The notes under the pieces were generated by a model. The model worked only from the letters and a program-made list of their open reading frames with translations, had not been told where the DNA came from and did no database searches. A DNA stretch of 64,000 nt from Adenophora triphylla var. japonica (taxonomy: Eukaryota; Streptophyta; Magnoliopsida; Asterales; Campanulaceae). Positions 36,340 to 47,318 of the stretch are shown piece after piece; the stretch's first letter is position 1, and every line of letters starts with the position of its first letter. Location of the stretch: contig JAFEMH010002452.1 of NCBI GenBank assembly GCA_022495995.1, positions 276,489-340,488 of the forward strand, in the 5' to 3' direction. The translations under genes were made by a program, and so were the position numbers.

Positions 36340-37191
36340 CTCGTCAAAAGATTTAGGAATCAAAAACATTCTAAGTTAGAACATATTTCAAACGAAAACA
36401 ATGTAAGTGGGGTTATGATTTTGAAAATAGTTCTAGTTCTTCAAGTTAAAAGAATTGGAGTAGTTAGAAAAACTTTACTGTAAAGGATTAGAGTTCGAAG
36501 AACAAAGAGAATGGATTTTGAATACTTGAAAGTTCAAAGCTTTTGGAGAGAGAGAGAGGAAATCGGAAAGTTTGAATGAAGTATTGAATTTCCTTATATA
36601 GAAGAGAGTGATAGAAGACGGAGAGGTTTCTTGTAATAAAGAAAACGTTTCAACTGCATGGCACAGATATTTAAAAAGATATTGAACACGATTTTAAATA
36701 TGTGGAATAAAAACTAGGTACGTGTGTGCAAAGTAGCTTAAACCATAATGCAATAATGACAAAAAGATAACCTTTTGATAAACTGGAAAGATACAGAAGT
36801 TACCTTTTTGGTCACAAAATTTTAAATTTGACCAATCATCAAGTACAAAAAGGACGGTAGTAGGAGGGAGTGGGAAACATCAATGATGCTTTGTCAGTAT
36901 AGGGAAAGGCGGTAGACGGCTGATAGGATTGATGGGACTTGTCGGCTCGGTGATGATCAATCGGTTGAGCTGACGTCACCACATTAGGCTTGACCGGTCA
37001 GGATATGATCGGTTAGACAAAGAAAATTGATCGGTTAGGAGAGACGACTTTTGCATCGGTTAGGGACCATCGGTTAGGGTATCTTTCATACCGGTTGAGA
37101 GTAGGACAAGAGCATCGGTTGAGCATAATCAAATGAGGCATCATCATGATCGGTTGAGAGCTTTTACAGACAGCAAGGTTAGCACAATAAA
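36340..37191 (-). other. Pol-env spacer with clustered AACCGRT motifs, copy B
   Basis: This is the counterpart of the copy A spacer. About nine CGGTT motifs lie between 36958 and 37160, in the same order as in copy A. There is no open frame, and there is a GA-rich run near 36547-36562. Confidence 0.7.
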
Positions 37192-38432
37192 TTAACGAAT
37201 ATCAATCATGCCTAGTTCTCCTCTAAGGAATTCAAATCTTTTAATGTCCAAAGGTTTTGTCAAAATATCAGCTAGTTGATAATCAGTATGGACTTTTAAA
37301 AGAACAATGTTACCCTTTTCAACGTGATCCTTGAGGAAGTGATATTTGATGTCTATGTGCTTGGTCTTTGAATGCATCACAGGATTGTTGGAGACTGATA
37401 TGGCTGAGGTATTATCACAATAAATAGGACATACTTCTTGAGGGATTTCATAGTCCACCGCTTGTTGCTTCATCCATAGAATTTGTGAACAAAGAACTTC
37501 CAAATGCTATGTACTCGCCTTCAGCCGTAGAAGTGGAAATTGATGCTGTTTCTTGCACGACCGGGAAACCAACCGGTTACCTAGAAATTGACAGTTCCAC
37601 TAGTACTTTTCTGGTGACCCTACAAGCCGCAAAATCAAGCATTCGAATAACCAATTAGTGTAAACGATGAATCTTTCGGGTACCACAAACCTAAGTTAGC
37701 AGTTCCCACAAGATATCTGATGATTCTTTTGACAGCTTGCAAATGAGATTCTCTAGGGTCAGCTTGAAATCTAGCACATACACATACGGCAAACATGATA
37801 TCTGGCCTACTCGCGGTTAAGTAAAGTAGAGAACCTATCATACCTCGGTAGAGTGTCATATCTACTTTCTTACCGGATTCGTCTTTGTCTAAGTGTACAT
37901 TTGTGGCCATGGGAGTGCTTTGAGGATGAGCGGAATCAAGTCCAAATTTCTTGATTAGATCTTTGGTATATTTGGCTTGATTGATGAAAATACCTTCTTG
38001 GGTTTGCTTGACTTGAAGTCCAAGGAAAAAGGTTAGCTCACCCATCATGCTCATCTCAAATTTGCTCTGCATAAGTTTCTCAAATCTCTTGCATAATTTT
38101 TCGTTAGTAGATCCAAAAATTATGTCATCAACATATATTTGAACTAACAATGAATGACCATTATGCTTTGCAATAAATAAAGTGGTGTCGATTTTACCTC
38201 GCTCGAACTTCTCACTAAGTAGGAATTTGGAGAGAGTTTCATACCATGCTCGAGGTGCTTGCTTGAGGCCGTACAAAGCTTTATTCAACTTGTAGACATG
38301 ATTAGGCTTCTTAGGATCTTCAAAACCGGGAGGTTGATCTACATAAACAAGCTCTTGAAGTTCACCATTGAGAAAGGCACTTTTCACGTCCATTTGATAT
38401 AGCTTAAATTCTTTGTAGGCTGCATAGGCAAG
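37192..38432 (-). pseudogene. Sirevirus RT-RNase H 3' part, copy B
   Basis: The C-terminal RNase H frame 37192-37503 ([21 protein letters not shown], end GELGMIDIR) and the RT frame 37635-38393 ([12 protein letters not shown] at its start, YVDD near residue 88) are separated by a broken stretch, 37504-37634. There copy A has the intact [10 protein letters not shown] region. The breaks again align with CAG/CTG sites. The 5' side is cut by the nested element at 38433; the gene resumes at 45687. Confidence 0.9.
38428..38432. repeat. 5-bp target-site duplication, left copy
   Basis: GCAAG occurs at 38428-38432 and again at 45682-45686, immediately outside the nested element, within the RT gene of copy B. 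Five base pairs is the usual LTR-retrotransposon duplication. Confidence 0.95.
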
Positions 38433-39974
38433 TGATGGATGTGTATTTACCCATCCAAATGATGCACTTTTAGGCTTTCTTTGCGTTCGATTTCCGAGTT
38501 TTGTGTATATTTGATGTGGCTTGTGAGTATTTTATGAGTACAGGGTATATAGCTGATTAAAGGTGCATTTTATGGCTAAAAAGTGCAAAAGGAATAAAGT
38601 GGAGCGGAGCTCAAGGACTAAACTGGTATTTGGAAGCTTTTGGACCAAATGGGAATTATTGGAAATTCAAGGACTGAACTGGAATTACGGAATTTTCGGA
38701 CGAATTTGATTTCTAAAAATTCCTGGGATGAAATGAAAAATAAAAGTCCAAAGAGCGAAGCGCAGAAGAAGTTGTTAAAGTGGTCAAAGTGCGACTGCAA
38801 GATAGCGGGACGAAACGAATAACTATTAATACAAATTAGCCATTGCATTGCAGGATCATGGCCGAGGAATTGGGGCCAGCTTCTAGGCAAGTGGCCGGCC
38901 AGTTCTAGGAATTATGGGCCAAGCAAGGGCGGACGCACTCAAGCAAGGGCGGCCGCGCTCACAGAAGGAAAATCACGGCCAAACACACGGCCCATAAGGG
39001 CGACCGCGCAGAAACTAGGGCGGCCGCGCTCCGGACGTCGTCAGCAACAATTTGAACGTACAATTCAGGGGCAAAATCATCATTTCCCGCCTTGGTCTCC
39101 ACTGTTGCCCTATATTTTTTATTTAAATCACAGCACAGCCACGGAATATGAGATCTAGAACATATTATATCACACATTATAGCTTAGAATTATTTTTAGT
39201 TTTATTTTCTTTTCTTCTTGGATCAACAATTGAAGAACGATTCATCAATTCAGGTTTTTATTTTTAAATTATGAGTAGCTAATTTTCTAGATTTGTAGAT
39301 TGGTAGAACCTTTACCGGATTTATATGCAATTATATTTTTAATTCTTTCTAATTTAATTCCTTCTAGTTCATCAATAGATTTTAATTTCTTATTCTTAGG
39401 TTCGAGACGTATGTTAAGATACGAACTCATCTTTGAATAATTGGTTATTTATCGCGCCATTAAATTGGGCGATTTATACATAGACAACTATTGATTGAAT
39501 AATTTGGTCTGTGCCGTAATAGAAGCGGATCAATATTAGGTTCTTTAATTCTTTCGTGTTTAATTTATTCTTGGTATATTGTGGAACCGTAATAGAAACT
39601 ACAATATTGAGAGAGTATTTAGGGTTGTAATCCGGCCACCTAACCGTGTCGATCCTAGCAAAAGTGAATGAACCCTAGAAGTTGAGTTGATGTTTTATAA
39701 GTAAAATTTTGCATAGAATGATGGTGAAGTGAAATCCAATCTACGAATCTCTGCTCGTAATCTGTTTTCTCGTTTATTTAGTTTTCGTTATTTAGTTTAT
39801 GCTCTTAGTTTTTAAATCAAATCTATAAACTTTTGTTACTAAATTCACTGCGTTCACCCTATTTGTTTACCAACGAGTCTCTGTGGATTCGACCCCTGCA
39901 TTTGCATACTGCTACACCGGTAGTGAGTACACTTGCTCGGTATTTTTATTACAAGAGGGAGTTTTCCTCCATCA
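38433..39974 (+). repeat. 5' LTR of nested gypsy element
   Basis: It starts TGATGGATG and ends CTCCATCA. It contains G/C-rich GGGCGGCCGCGCTC-type repeats near 38930-39030 and a long AT-rich R/U5 part. The opposite-strand open frame of 90 codons in both LTRs has no recognised product and is not annotated as a gene. Confidence 0.96.
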
Positions 39975-39980
39975 AGTTTT

Positions 39981-39997
39981 TGGCGCCGTTGCCGGGG
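39981..39997 (+). promoter_or_regulatory. Primer binding site (tRNA-Asp)
   Basis: TGGCGCCGTTGCCGGGG is complementary to the 3' end of plant tRNA-Asp and lies six bases after the 5' LTR. Confidence 0.9.
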
Positions 39998-40032
39998 ACT
40001 TGTTGCAAGTAAACAAGTAGGTTAGGTAGTGA

Positions 40033-41015
40033 ATGCAAGGTCGTCGTTCTTTGAAGCCTACATTGGTTCCATTGGACGACAACATCAATCGACTTGAGGA
40101 AGCATTTGAGGGCGATCCCCTCTTTAATCCTCTTTTCTCAGATTCGGACACCGAATCAGAACCCTCCACCACCGAGGTAGAGGAAGAGAAAGCCGAGATG
40201 GCAGAACCACCGGCTCAAACTATGAATGATTTCCTGAGACCTAGGGTAGACACATCTACCTCTTGCATAGTGCTGTCCGATGCAGCCAAAAATTTAGAGG
40301 TCAAAGGACAATACTTTGCCATGTTGCCAAGCTTTCACGGATTGCCTGGTGAGGATGCACTTACGTTCCTTAAAGAGTATATTATTGTTGTTGCTCAATT
40401 TTTGTTAAGACAGGGAGTGACTGAGGAGCAAATTAGACTGAAGTGTTTTCCTTACACTCTTAAGGGAGTGGCTAAAACATGGTTGCTGATGCTTGCACCG
40501 AGCAACATTAGTACTTGGGTAGAATTGCAAGATGTGTTCCTTAAAAGATATTACCCACATCATCTGTTGGCTAGCTTTAGACAGAAATTGATGACATTTT
40601 CCCAAGATGTGGGGGAGCCCTTTCATGAGGCATGGGAAAGATTTAATACGATGATAATGCAATGTCCCCATCATAATTTCACACTACCCTCACTGAACCA
40701 AGCCTTCTATGATGGCTTGAATGACAATGGTCAATCAATGGTTGACAATGCTGCTGGAGGCTCAATTGGAGCCAAGACCCCGGATGAGACCAAGGCTTTA
40801 TTTGAGATGTTGAGTGCTAATTCTCAACAAAAGAGTTCGAGGGGTAGGACAAGGGGGGTATTAGATTTGACTGCTACTGATAATCTTTCTAAGCAAATTG
40901 CAGTCTTGAGTAGTAAATTTGATAAATTGATCGCTGTGGCACTTCTGTTGGTGCCAATGTTATTACTGATTATTGTGCAAATTGTGGTTTATCATCTCAT
41001 GTGACTAATATGTGT
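40033..41015 (+). pseudogene. Gag of nested gypsy element, with frameshift before the zinc knuckle
   Basis: The ATG at 40033 opens 323 codons. An acidic N-terminus is followed by a Retrotrans_gag capsid domain, roughly residues 95-235, with FLKRYYP and FHEAWERFN landmarks. After about 40934 the frame moves one base back: the CCHC zinc knuckle (CANCGLSSHVTNMC, C-X2-C-X4-H-X4-C) is encoded at 40974-41015 in the other frame. The first frame runs to a stop at 41004 through an unrelated hydrophobic tail. No slippery heptamer is evident at the shift, so a one-base deletion (natural or in the assembly) is likelier than programmed frameshifting. Confidence 0.85.
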
Positions 41016-41213
41016 CCAAGTGCAGCAAATTTCTGTTATAATCCTGAACAGGCACATGCTTTCAATGGATATGCACCAAGGCCACCACCCCAAGGCAACC
41101 AATATGGCAACTACAATCCATGGGGTGGCTATCATAATCAGCAAGTGAAACCTCTTCATGTGCCACCACCTGGACAACATGATAAAGAGCCGTGGGAGCC
41201 GGCAAATGCTTAA
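40935..41213 (+). pseudogene. Gag C-terminus with CCHC zinc knuckle and Pro/Gln/Gly-rich tail
   Basis: The shifted frame continues the gag protein: nucleocapsid knuckle at 40974-41015, then a tail rich in proline, glycine, asparagine and tyrosine, ending at a TAA at 41211-41213. The next coding segment overlaps in a third frame. The nucleocapsid part would bind genomic RNA. Confidence 0.8.
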
Positions 41214-42505
41214 GAATGGAGATGCAAGAAAGTAATAGAAATACAGATGTCGCTTTTGAAAAGATGGGCACACAAGTAGAGCAACTTGTGAAGGTTGCCC
41301 AAGAGTTGATGAAAGAGAAGAACCCACCCGAGCAAGCAAAGTCAATCACAACAACAGTGTGGGATGAAAGTGAGGAAATTGAGGAGGTATTTCTATCTTC
41401 TCTTGATAATTTTGATTGTTTTGATAATAATGATAAGGTTAATGAGGATGAGAGTGGGGAGATTCAACATGTATTTTCTGCATTAAATTTAGAAACCCCT
41501 CTCCCTAATGTTGTAAAAACCACATCCCCGAGAGGTGTGGAGTTAAAAAAAATCAAACATGTTCAAAAAGACCCCGGATGTTTCACTATCCCAATTTCTT
41601 TAGGGGGTCAAAATTTTAAAGGTTTATTGGATCTTGGGGCAAGTGTCAATGTGATGCCCTTTCATGTTTTTAGAAGTTTGGGGGTATGTGAGTTGAAACC
41701 ACCCATGAGAGACTTGCAATTGGCGGATCTCTCAATCAAAAGACCTTTAGGGGTTATTGAAGGGGTGATGGTTAAAATTGATAAAATCGTTATCCCTATT
41801 GACTTTTATGTGATGTGTATGGAGGGATCAAGTGAGGAACAACTGAAAACTCCCATTCTGCTTGGGAGACCATTTATGTTTGACACTAAGGCCACCATTG
41901 ATGTGTGTCAAGGGATGGTGTCCTTGAGAGGTATGGGGGAGGAATGTAAGTTTTGTATGATTAGAAATGATAAGAACCCCTCCTCCAAAGATGGTTTTGT
42001 AGGAGCCATAACTGATGTTCCAATGGTCATATATGATGTGAATGGAGGTGAGAAAAGTGGGGATAATGCGGACGTTTGTCCCTTGGCTAGTAACATTAAG
42101 GCCGACCAATACTCTAGGAGTAACGGGTCGTATCACTCCCCACACGACTCCCATAAAGAGTCGATTCCATCACATTTACCACAAGGGCCTTCAAAATCGA
42201 GAGTTAGTGAGGAGAGTTATAGTGATTTATCTGATTCTATATTTTTAAATATTTTTGTGCATGATAATTCTCTTGATCTTGGTTGTGAGAATGGTGTTCT
42301 GCAGGTTGAAGAAAAGGTTGAGTTTGGGGGTGGAAACCCCAATAAAAAGAAAAGAAAAAGGGGTAAGCACAAGTGTAAAGTTTCAAAAATAAATGTGGCT
42401 TTACCCCTACTTGTTGACAATGGAGTGCTGAAATGGAAAGAGAAGGGCGTTTGTGCCCGCGAGGAAAAGAGATGGTCCAAAGGCCGCAAAGCTAAGGCCA
42501 AGTAA
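41192..42505 (+). CDS. Retropepsin-like aspartic protease region of nested gypsy element
   Basis: A continuous frame of about 437 codons. After a gag-like helical start (near 41220-41330) and an acidic linker, the protease fold spans about 41560-41960. It shows the active-site loop LLDLGASVNVMP (near 41625-41660) and the second-half LLGRPFMFDTKATIDV motif. DLGAS replaces the canonical DSGA/DTGA, a variant common in plant gypsy families. A basic Lys/Arg-rich C-terminus follows (KKKRKRGKHKCK). The frame ends at 42505 with no RT afterwards, so pol is lost or was never present. The nominal start is not certain because the upstream gag frame is shifted. Confidence 0.8.
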   Translation: MGAGKCLRMEMQESNRNTDVAFEKMGTQVEQLVKVAQELMKEKNPPEQAKSITTTVWDESEEIEEVFLSSLDNFDCFDNNDKVNEDESGEIQHVFSALNLETPLPNVVKTTSPRGVELKKIKHVQKDPGCFTIPISLGGQNFKGLLDLGASVNVMPFHVFRSLGVCELKPPMRDLQLADLSIKRPLGVIEGVMVKIDKIVIPIDFYVMCMEGSSEEQLKTPILLGRPFMFDTKATIDVCQGMVSLRGMGEECKFCMIRNDKNPSSKDGFVGAITDVPMVIYDVNGGEKSGDNADVCPLASNIKADQYSRSNGSYHSPHDSHKESIPSHLPQGPSKSRVSEESYSDLSDSIFLNIFVHDNSLDLGCENGVLQVEEKVEFGGGNPNKKKRKRGKHKCKVSKINVALPLLVDNGVLKWKEKGVCAREEKRWSKGRKAKAK

Positions 42506-43419
42506 GATTGGAACCATAGTCGGGCTAACGACTTTAAACAAATGCGCTGCTTGGGAGGCAACCCAATGAGGTATGTTTTACTGTTTTGTTAATTATTGTT
42601 TAGTAGTGTCTTGCTATCTTTCGAACTTAAGGCACGCTTTTGTTCTCTTTGCTATGAGGACATAGCATGTTTTGAGTTTGGGGGTGGGCAACTCTCCGAG
42701 TTTGTGGGTTTATAGGGGAGTGTATATAGTGTCACCCTCTAAAAAAATAGAAAAAAATAAAAAATTTTGTTCTTTTCATAGTTGGGATGTTAGTCAAAGT
42801 CTGTGATGATTAGAGTATGCTTTAATTTTAGAATCACATGTGCTATTATTAGTGTGGTGATTGGGATTGCATTGAAACATTTAATTTATGATTGCACCAC
42901 CTCTCACTTCCGTATCATATTCTTGGTCATTGTCATCAACTTAGGTGCCTTTTATGGGATCACTTTGTGTATTCTCGGGGTCCCTAGAACATGTTTGCAT
43001 GATTGTCAATAACACGTCAATAGGTTACTTGATATATATGGCTATTCTTTGAATCCCTTTTTGTAAGCCTTAAACTTTCTAGTCACTTATATAAAATTTT
43101 CCGCTAGAACCCCTTTTGAGCTTGAAAAAGAATGGAATCTCTCACAAAGTGGGAGGTTATCTTAGACCACCATTCGCCTTCATTTGTACCCTCATTGTCC
43201 TACCCTTTTAACCTATACACAAATTTAAATTTTTCTCACCTTTTCAAGAAAGTGAAACTAGGGAATGAATTGGGAAATGTGGGGGAAGTTTGGAAAATTA
43301 AGGGTGGAGTGGAAATTGGTCACGAAAAAAAAAAAAGAGGGTCATGTTATGTAATGAAAAGAGGGGCTTGATAAAAAATTAAATATTGAATGCACATTCT
43401 TCGTGAGGTAATTGTGCAA

Positions 43420-43455
<36 letters not shown>

Positions 43456-44140
43456 AAAAAAATGAAAAAAATCGAGCCTTCTCTAATATCAAAGTGGAAT
43501 TATATTTCAAGGTGACCAAAGGAAGTAGTGGAATGTGTCCAACCCCATGTTGATGTATGAAAAAGTTTTAGTTTGTGGGTTGGCACATTGGAAAGTAATA
43601 AGGGTGAGTGGAGGATGTATTGTTAAAAGAAGACTTTCTAGTTTCACTTTCTTGTTTTCGTATGTCCTTACCTTCAATTGTAACCAAGAACCTAGCCCTG
43701 CGATCTTTCGCATTTAACTTTTAAGTCATATTATTCTTTCAATATCGAGTAACCGGGTTGACAATCGTGTTAAATATGCATATGAGTGTCCTTTTTGGGT
43801 TGTACTGTTTATACATATTGGTTTAGAGCATCACTTAGTGAATCCATAAACAATCTTAGGTTGTTGGCAGTGACCTCCCATAATTCATTCGTCATTCATG
43901 CCGCGGTGGAAAATTGTGATTTTTATGCTTCAATGTGATTGTAATTCCATTACTGTGGTGGCACTTGTTGATTATGTGTGTTGGTGAGAATCTGAGACTT
44001 GTATGGCCAATGACTCATCTGTGATGGAACATCGCAAAAATAATTATTTTGCTTTTATTATTAATATTTAGAGTAGTTTTATTTTTCTTCTTATAGTTTT
44101 GTTTTACTCGGGACGAGCAAAAGGTTAGTTTGTGGGTGTT
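42506..44140 (+). other. Non-coding 3' region of nested gypsy element
   Basis: About 1.6 kb without a credible gene. It begins near the GCTTGGGAGGCAACCCA motif (42549-42565) that follows the coding region in many plant gypsy elements. It includes a run of 31 adenines (43423-43453) and a T-rich stretch, and ends with a G/T-rich, polypurine-like tract before the 3' LTR (about 44117-44140). Confidence 0.7.
43423..43453 (+). repeat. Poly(A) run
   Basis: Thirty-one consecutive A residues lie in the non-coding part of the nested element. The length is likely to be unstable and is a weak point of any sequencing technology. Confidence 0.95.
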
Positions 44141-45681
44141 TGATGGATGTGTATTTACCCATCCAAATGATGCACTTTTAGGCTTTCTTTGCGTTCGATT
44201 TCCGAGTTTTGTGTATATTTGATGTGGCTTGTGAGTATTTTATGAGTACAGGGTATATAGCTGATTAAAGGTGCATTTTATGGCTAAAAAGTGCAAAAGG
44301 AATAAAGTGGAGCGGAGCTCAAGGACTAAACTGGTATTTGGAAGCTTTTGGACCAAATGGGAATTATTGGAAATTCAAGGACTGAACTGGAATTACGGAA
44401 TTTTCGGACGAATTTGATTTCTAAAAATTCCTGGGATGAAATGAAAAATAAAAGTCCAAAGAGCGAAGCACAGAAGAAGTTGTTAAAGTGGTCAAAGTGC
44501 GACTGCAAGATAGCGGGACGAAACGAATAACTATTAATACAAATTAGCCATTGCATTGCAGGATCATGGCCGAGGAATTGGGGCCAGCTTCTAGGCAAGT
44601 GGCCGGCCAGTTCTAGGAATTATGGGCCAAGCAAGGGCGGACGCACTCAAGCAAGGGCGGCCGCGCTCACAGAAGGAAAATCACGGCCAAACACACGGCC
44701 CATAAGGGCGACCGCGCAGCAACTAGGGCGGCCGCGCTCCGGACGTCGTCAGCAACAATTTGAACGTACAATTCAGGGGCAAAATCGTCATTTCCCGCCT
44801 TGGTCTCCACTGTTGCCCTATATTTTTATTTAAATCACAGCACAGCCACGGAATATGAGATCTAGAACATATTATATCACACATTATAGCTTAGAATTAT
44901 TTTTAGTTTTATTTTCTTTTCTTCTTGGATCAACAATTGAAGAACGATTCATCAATTCAGGTTTTTATTTTTAAATTATGAGTAGCTAATTTTCTAGATT
45001 TGTAGATTGGTAGAACCTTTACCGGATTTATATGCAATTATATTTTTAATTCTTTCTAATTTAATTCCTTCTAGTTCATCAATAGATTTTAATTTCTTAT
45101 TCTTAGGTTCGAGACGTATGTTAAGATACGAACTCATCTTTGAATAATTGGTTATTTATCGCGCCATTAAATTGGGCGATTTATACATAGACAACTATTG
45201 ATTGAATAATTTGGTCTGTGCCGTAATAGAAGCGGATCAATATTAGGTTCTTTAATTCTTTCGTGTTTAATTTATTCTTGGTATATTGTGGAACCGTAAT
45301 AGAAACTACAATATTGAGAGAGTATTTAGGGTTGTAATCCGGCCACCTAACCGTGTCGATCCTAGCAAAAGTGAATGAACCCTAGAAGTTGAGTTGATGT
45401 TTTATAAGTAAAATTTTGCATAGAATGATGGTGAAGTGAAATCCAATCTACGAATCTCTGCTCGTAATCTGTTTTCTCGTTTATTTAGTTTTCGTTATTT
45501 AGTTTATGCTCTTAGTTTTTAAATCAAATCTATAAACTTTTGTTACTAAATTCACTGCGTTCACCCTATTTGTTTACCAACGAGTCTCTGTGGATTCGAC
45601 CCCTGCATTTGCATACTGCTACACCGGTAGTGAGTACACTTGCTCGGTATTTTTATTACAAGAGGGAGTTTTCCTCCATCA
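44141..45681 (+). repeat. 3' LTR of nested gypsy element
   Basis: A near-perfect copy of the 5' LTR, with differences seen near 44468 (A for G), 44719 (C for A) and 44787 (G for A) and a one-base shorter T run near 44823. The GCAAG duplication follows at 45682-45686. Confidence 0.96.
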
Positions 45682-45686
45682 GCAAG

Positions 45687-47318
45687 AAATAACCTAATGG
45701 CTTCTAATCTAGCTACGGGAGCAAAAGTCTCATCATAGTCTATTCCTTCCTCCTGTCTATATCCTTTTGCCACTAATCTGGCTTTATTTCTTATAATTTT
45801 TCCAGACTCATCCAATTTATTTCTATACACCCATTTCGTTCCAATCACTGTTTGATCACTAGGTCTAGGCACTAATTCCCAAACTTTGCATCTATCAAAC
45901 TGGTTAAGCTCTTCTTGCATAGCTTCTACCCAGCTGGGGTCATCAAGTGCTTCATCAGTCTTCTTTGGTTCTATGTTGGAGACCATAGCAGAGGAAAATA
46001 AACCATGTTGTTCTTCTAAGTTTCTTAATTGGCCTCTAGTCAATCTAGGTCCAAAGACATCACCAATAACATTTTCTAAGGGATGATTTCTAACTGGTCT
46101 CACTTCCCTAGGTAGGTCTTGCCTGACCGACTCCTGTCTTAAGGTTTCTATAGGAGGAGTGGAATCGGTTGAGGGAGAGGAGACCGGTTGAGGTGATCGG
46201 TTAGGTGAGGGTGACTGATGATGGTGGTCGGTAATTGGAGATGGAAATGGTAAGTTGATGGGTGAAATTGGTTCAGCTTCAGGTGATGAATTGGGAGTTG
46301 TAATATGAGGACTAGTTGGTAAGGGATCGGCTGGCTGAGTTTGACTAATTGATTGCCTAACCGATTGAGGAAAGAAGGAGTCATCAACTAGGTCTCTATA
46401 GGTTACACCACTAGAAGCTGACGGTTGAGCTGGAGACTGATTTGCGTTGATGCTGGTGGATTGATTAGAGTTTTGATTATCTGTTTCACCTGTCTCAAAA
46501 ACACCAGAACTATCAGTACAATTTGGAGCCTTGTCAGACTCTAGCAAATCAAATTCATCAAAAGTAACATGAACAGATTCAACAATTTTCAACAACCGTT
46601 TATTAAAAACTCTAAATGCCTTACTGTGCTTGGCGTATCCCACAAAAATGCCTTCATCAGCTTTTTCATCAAATTTACCTCGGCGTTCTTTACCGTTGTA
46701 AAGAACATAGCATTTGCAGCCGAAGATCTTGAAATAACTAATATTGGGGATCCTGCCACGCCACAGCTCATAAGGGGTCTTGTTGTGAAACTTGTTGACC
46801 AAAGATCTATTCCCAGGTGAAGCAAGGTGTGTATAGCTTCGGCCCAAAAATACTTGGGAAGCCTAGCTTCGGATATCATTGTTTTTCCAGCTTCGATCAA
46901 TGTCCTGTTCTTTCTCTCAACTACACCATTTTGTTGCGGTGTACCAGCAGCTGAGAAATTATGGTCTATTCCGTGATCATCACAATGCGAGCGATCCCAA
47001 GATTTTGAACTCCGTTCCATTATCGATCTCATGCGATGATATCACATTCTTTTTGGGTTTGAAGTAGACGGAATAATCAGGTAGCAACTTCATATGTATC
47101 ATCTTTTGAAGCAAACATCTCTACCTGTGTATATCTTGAGAAATCGTCTACAACAACCAAGGCATATCCGCTACCCCCCAAACCGGCAAGAGTTGTGGGG
47201 CCAAACAGATCCATATGTAGCAGTTTGGAGGCACCTAGAAGTGGACATGCGGGGCTTCTTGTGGAAAGATTCTTTATGTTGTTTTCCCAATTGGCGGGCT
47301 CTACATTTCCTTCCATGA
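45687..47318 (-). pseudogene. Sirevirus integrase and RT N-terminus, copy B
   Basis: The long frame 46847-45687 holds the integrase C-terminal region ([21 protein letters not shown]), a 200-residue Pro/Ser/Thr/Gln-rich linker, and the RT start ([29 protein letters not shown]). It is cut by the nested element after [10 protein letters not shown]. The integrase core lies in 46589-47032 (RKNRTL after PQQNGVVE) and 47077-47316 (HMDLFGP, VVVDDFSRYT), separated by small frame breaks near 46850, 46985 and 47030-47070. At two of these, copy A has CTG (ATCTGATC, TACTGATG) and copy B has CG. Confidence 0.88.

Larger units (their letters stand above)
38433..45681 (+). mobile_element. Nested non-autonomous Ty3/gypsy element (gag-protease only)
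   Basis: The element is 7249 bp: LTRs of 1542 and 1541 bp, a tRNA-Asp primer binding site, gag, zinc knuckle, aspartic protease, about 1.6 kb of non-coding DNA and the 3' LTR. No RT, RNase H or integrase is present. A perfect 5-bp GCAAG duplication surrounds it. By eye the LTRs differ by three substitutions and one single-base indel, so the insertion is very recent. The tRNA-Asp primer site and the GCTTGGGAGGCAACCCA motif after the coding region suggest the Athila/Tat side of plant gypsy elements. It must be mobilised in trans. Confidence 0.92.

Noticed and set aside
38618..38890. A 90-codon minus-strand frame, repeated identically at 44326-44598
   Set aside because: It lies inside the two LTRs of the nested element on the opposite strand; identity reflects LTR identity, and no domain is recognisable.
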